A DNA stretch of 64,000 nt, from the NCBI GenBank assembly GCA_963847145.1, contig CAWJYN010000003.1, positions 868,001-932,000 on the forward strand, given 5' to 3'. This document shows positions 61,380 to 64,000 of the stretch, one piece after another; the first letter of the stretch is position 1; the number at the start of each line of letters is the position of its first letter. A program made the position numbers and the translations under genes. This stretch comes from JABFRJ01 sp963847145 (GTDB taxonomy: Bacteria; Pseudomonadota; Alphaproteobacteria; Rhizobiales; Hyphomicrobiaceae). A model generated the notes under the pieces. That model did not search any database and was not told where the DNA came from. It saw only the letters and a program-made list of their open reading frames with translations.

Positions 61380-64000
61380 CAACCCCCTCCCCCTCCGGTT
61401 CCGCCTTCATCAACGTTGGTGAGCGCACCAACGTGACGGGCTCGGCGAAGTTCCGGAAATTGATCGAGGCCGAACGACTACTGCGGCGGCGCTGACGGTG
61501 GCGCGGCAGCAGGTCGAGAGCGGCGCGCAGATCATCGACATCAACATGGACGAGGGCTTGCTCGACAGCGAGAAAGCCATGGTCACGTTTTTGAACCTGA
61601 TCGCGTCGGAGCCGGACATCAGCCGCGTGCCGGTGATGATCGACAGCTCCAAATGGGTGGTGATCGAGGCAGGCCTCAAGTGCGTACAGGGCAAGCCGAT
61701 CGTCAATTCGATCTCCATGAAAGAGGGGGAAGCGCAGTTCCGCGAGCAGGCGACGAAGTGCTTACGCTATGGCGCGGCGGTCGTTGTGATGGCGTTCGAC
61801 GAGAAGGGGCAGGCGGACACGAAAGATCGCAAAGTTGAGATCTGTTCGCGCGCCTACAAAATTCTCACCGAAGAAGTGGGCTTCCCGCCAGAAGATATCA
61901 TCTTTGATCCGAACATTTTTGCGGTGGCGACAGGGATCGAGGAGCACAACAATTACGGCGTCGACTTCATCGAAGCGACGCGGGAGATCAAGCGGCGCAT
62001 GCCGCTGGTGCACATCTCGGGTGGCGTTTCCAACCTGTCGTTCAGCTTCCGCGGCAACGAGCAGGTGCGCGAGGCGATGCACTCGGTGTTTCTCTACCAT
62101 GCCATACAGGCGGGGATGGACATGGGCATCGTCAATGCGGGCCAGCTGGCGGTCTACGACAATATCCCGGCGGAGCTGCGCGAGCGGTGCGAAGACGTGG
62201 TGCTCAATCGCCGCGAAGATAGCACGGACCGACTGTTGGAGGCCGCCGAGCGCTACAAGGCTGGTGGCGGCAAGCGGAAGGAGGCCGATCTGCTGTGGCG
62301 CAATGGTGATGTCGGCTCGCGGCTCACGCATGCGCTGGTGCACGGCATTACGGACTTCATCGAGACGGATACCGAAGAAGCGCGCAAGCTGGCGAACAAG
62401 CCGCTGCATGTGATCGAGGGCCCTCTCATGGCGGGCATGAATGTGGTGGGCGATCTGTTCGGCGCGGGCAAGATGTTCCTGCCGCAAGTCGTCAAGAGCG
62501 CGCGCGTGATGAAGCAGGCGGTGGCCTATCTGCAGCCCTATCTGGAAGCGGAGAAGATCGCGTCGGGCGTGGCGAACAAGCCGGCAGCCGGCAAAATCGT
62601 GATGGCGACGGTGAAGGGCGATGTGCACGACATCGGCAAGAACATCGTCGGCGTTGTGCTTCAATGCAACAACTACGAGGTGATCGATCTCGGGGTGATG
62701 GTGCCGGCGCAGAAGATTTTGGAAGTGGCAAAGAAGGAGGGCGCAGACATCATCGGGCTGTCGGGCCTGATCACGCCGTCGCTCGACGAGATGTGCCATG
62801 TGGCCGCCGAGATGGAGCGGCAGGGCTTTGTTGTGCCGCTGCTGATCGGCGGGGCGACAACGAGCCGGGTGCATACGGCGGTTAAGATCGCGCCGAACTT
62901 CAAAAAGGGCCCGGCGATCTATGTGACGGACGCGAGTCGCGCGGTCGGTGTGGTGTCGAACCTGCTGTCGCCGACGGAAGCCAAGCCATACGTTGCGGGA
63001 ATTGCCGCTGAGTACACGAAAATCCGCGAGAACCACCTCAAAGGTGAACAGAAAAAGGTGCGCCTGCCGCTTGCGACAGCCCGCGCCAATCGCTTCAAGA
63101 TCGACTGGGCGCAGGGCGCGCCGCCGGCACCGACGTTCATAGGCACACGCGCGTTCCGGAACTACGATCTCTCTCTGCTCGTGGATGTGATCGACTGGAC
63201 GCCGTTCTTCCAGACGTGGGAACTGAGCGGGCGCTACCCGCAGATCCTGAAGGACAAGGTTGTCGGCGTCGAAGCGACGAAGCTGTTCGCGGATGCCAAG
63301 ACGCTGCTCAAACAGATGGTCGAGGGCCGATGGCTGACTGCCAATGCGGTGATCGGTTTCTGGCCAGCCAACAGTGTCGAGGACGACATCGTCGTGTTCA
63401 AGGATGGCACGCGCAAGACCGAGCTCGCGCGGCTGCATACATTGCGGCAGCAAATTGCGCGTGAGCACAAGGGGCCGGGCGGACGCGAGCGGGCGAACAC
63501 GGCGCTGGCGGACTTCATCGCGCCGCGCGAGACCGGAGTTGCGGACCATATCGGCGGCTTTGCCGTTACGACTGGCATCGGCGAAGAAGCCGCGCTTGAA
63601 AAGCACTTCAAAAAGACAGACGACTACGGGCGGATCATGTTCAAGGCGCTGGCCGACCGGCTGGCCGAGGCCTTTGCTGAGCACATGCACGCACGCGTAC
63701 GCCGCGAGTTCTGGGGCTACGCCCCCACTGAGGTCCTCTCTAATGACGATCTCATTGCAGAGGGTTATGACGGCATCCGGCCGGCACCGGGGTATCCGGC
63801 GCAGCCTGACCACACCGAGAAGGAGACGCTGTGGTCGCTGATGGATGTCAAGACGGCGGCCGGCATCGAGCTGACCGAGAGTTTTGCTATGTGGCCAGGA
63901 TCGGCGGTGTCAGGCTGCTATTTTGCGAACCCAGCGAGCCACTACTTCGGCGTCGGCAAGGTTGAGCGCGATCAGGTCGAAGACTACGCGCGGCGCAAAG
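61376..64000 (+). pseudogene. metH: Methionine synthase, pterin/cobalamin/activation modules (two insertions; 3' end outside window)
   Basis: From the ATG at 61376: GSAFINVGERTNVTGSAKFRKLIEA, then single extra bases at 61472 and 61482; with both removed the sequence reads ANDYAAALTVARQQVESGAQIIDINMDEG and stays open to the end of the window. Landmarks are the pterin domain (VMIDSSKWVVIEAGLKC), the cobalamin-binding DVHDIGKN (His codon 62626-62628) with IGLSGLITPSLDEM and LIGGATTSRVHTAVK, and the activation domain ending FAMWPGSAVSGCYFANP. Only the homocysteine module is missing; it is encoded separately at 59280. Confidence 0.88.

Noticed and set aside
61762..63813. 683-codon open frame on the minus strand
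   Set aside because: It is antisense to the clearly homologous metH pterin, cobalamin and activation domains; its product is His/Arg-rich with no family resemblance.

Overview
The window reads as one chromosomal segment of a high-GC alphaproteobacterium, most likely of the order Hyphomicrobiales (Rhizobiales). Pointers are the rpsF-rpsR-DUF2232-rplI order, a D-tartrate dehydratase that closely matches the Bradyrhizobium enzyme family, a DivJ/PleC-like histidine kinase, BcsS, and an ArsR-methyltransferase/metF/metH operon. No rRNA, tRNA, CRISPR array, prophage or intact insertion sequence was found. Most genes are ordinary housekeeping or metabolic genes; the unusual material lies in a few loci and in repeated intergenic elements.

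Layout. 0-2.2 kb: minus-strand ribosomal operon rpsF-rpsR-DUF2232-rplI, with a possible autoregulatory leader. 2.5-14.1 kb: metallo-hydrolases, an acyltransferase, bolA, coaBC, gatB, a histone-H1-like protein, DedA and SDR genes. 14.1-14.7 kb: DUF433/DUF5615 toxin-antitoxin pair. 14.7-20.2 kb: phosphomannomutase, three tandem retropepsin-like genes (one without its catalytic motif) and a membrane histidine kinase. 20.4-28.2 kb: GST, RNase Z-like and UDG-like genes, an Lrp regulator convergent with a diaminopropionate lyase/carbamoylase operon, efp, an RraA-like gene and trpC. 28.4-35.3 kb: a seven-gene branched-chain amino-acid-type ABC transporter operon (livG-livF-livH-livM-GST-livK-livK), in which livH carries an in-frame stop and the GST gene a frameshift. 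35.5-37.7 kb: a remnant of a large Ig-like surface protein, then bcsS. 37.7-48.4 kb: UspA, an EpmB/KamA-like radical SAM enzyme, AsmA, FAH hydrolase, GST, NIPSNAP and a divergent gamma-glutamyltransferase.

48.7-56.1 kb holds the most notable locus: a PL5 alginate-lyase-like gene, an AlgD-like GDP-mannose dehydrogenase, and divergently an Alg44-like PilZ/membrane-fusion protein with an Alg8-like mannuronan synthase. The usual periplasmic, acetylation and porin genes (algK/E/G/X/I/J/F) are absent from the window. Together with the phosphomannomutase at 14.7 kb, this suggests a minimal alginate-like polyuronate pathway that responds to c-di-GMP.

57.3-64.0 kb is a methionine operon: an ArsR-methyltransferase regulator with a 16-bp palindrome in its promoter, metF, then metH. 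metH is split into a homocysteine module and a pterin/cobalamin/activation module. Between the halves sits a lower-GC cassette (unknown gene, vapB, vapC) that overlaps the flanking stop and start codons by a few bases. This 2-kb stretch also contains at least six single-base indels, so real decay and sequencing error both have to be considered.
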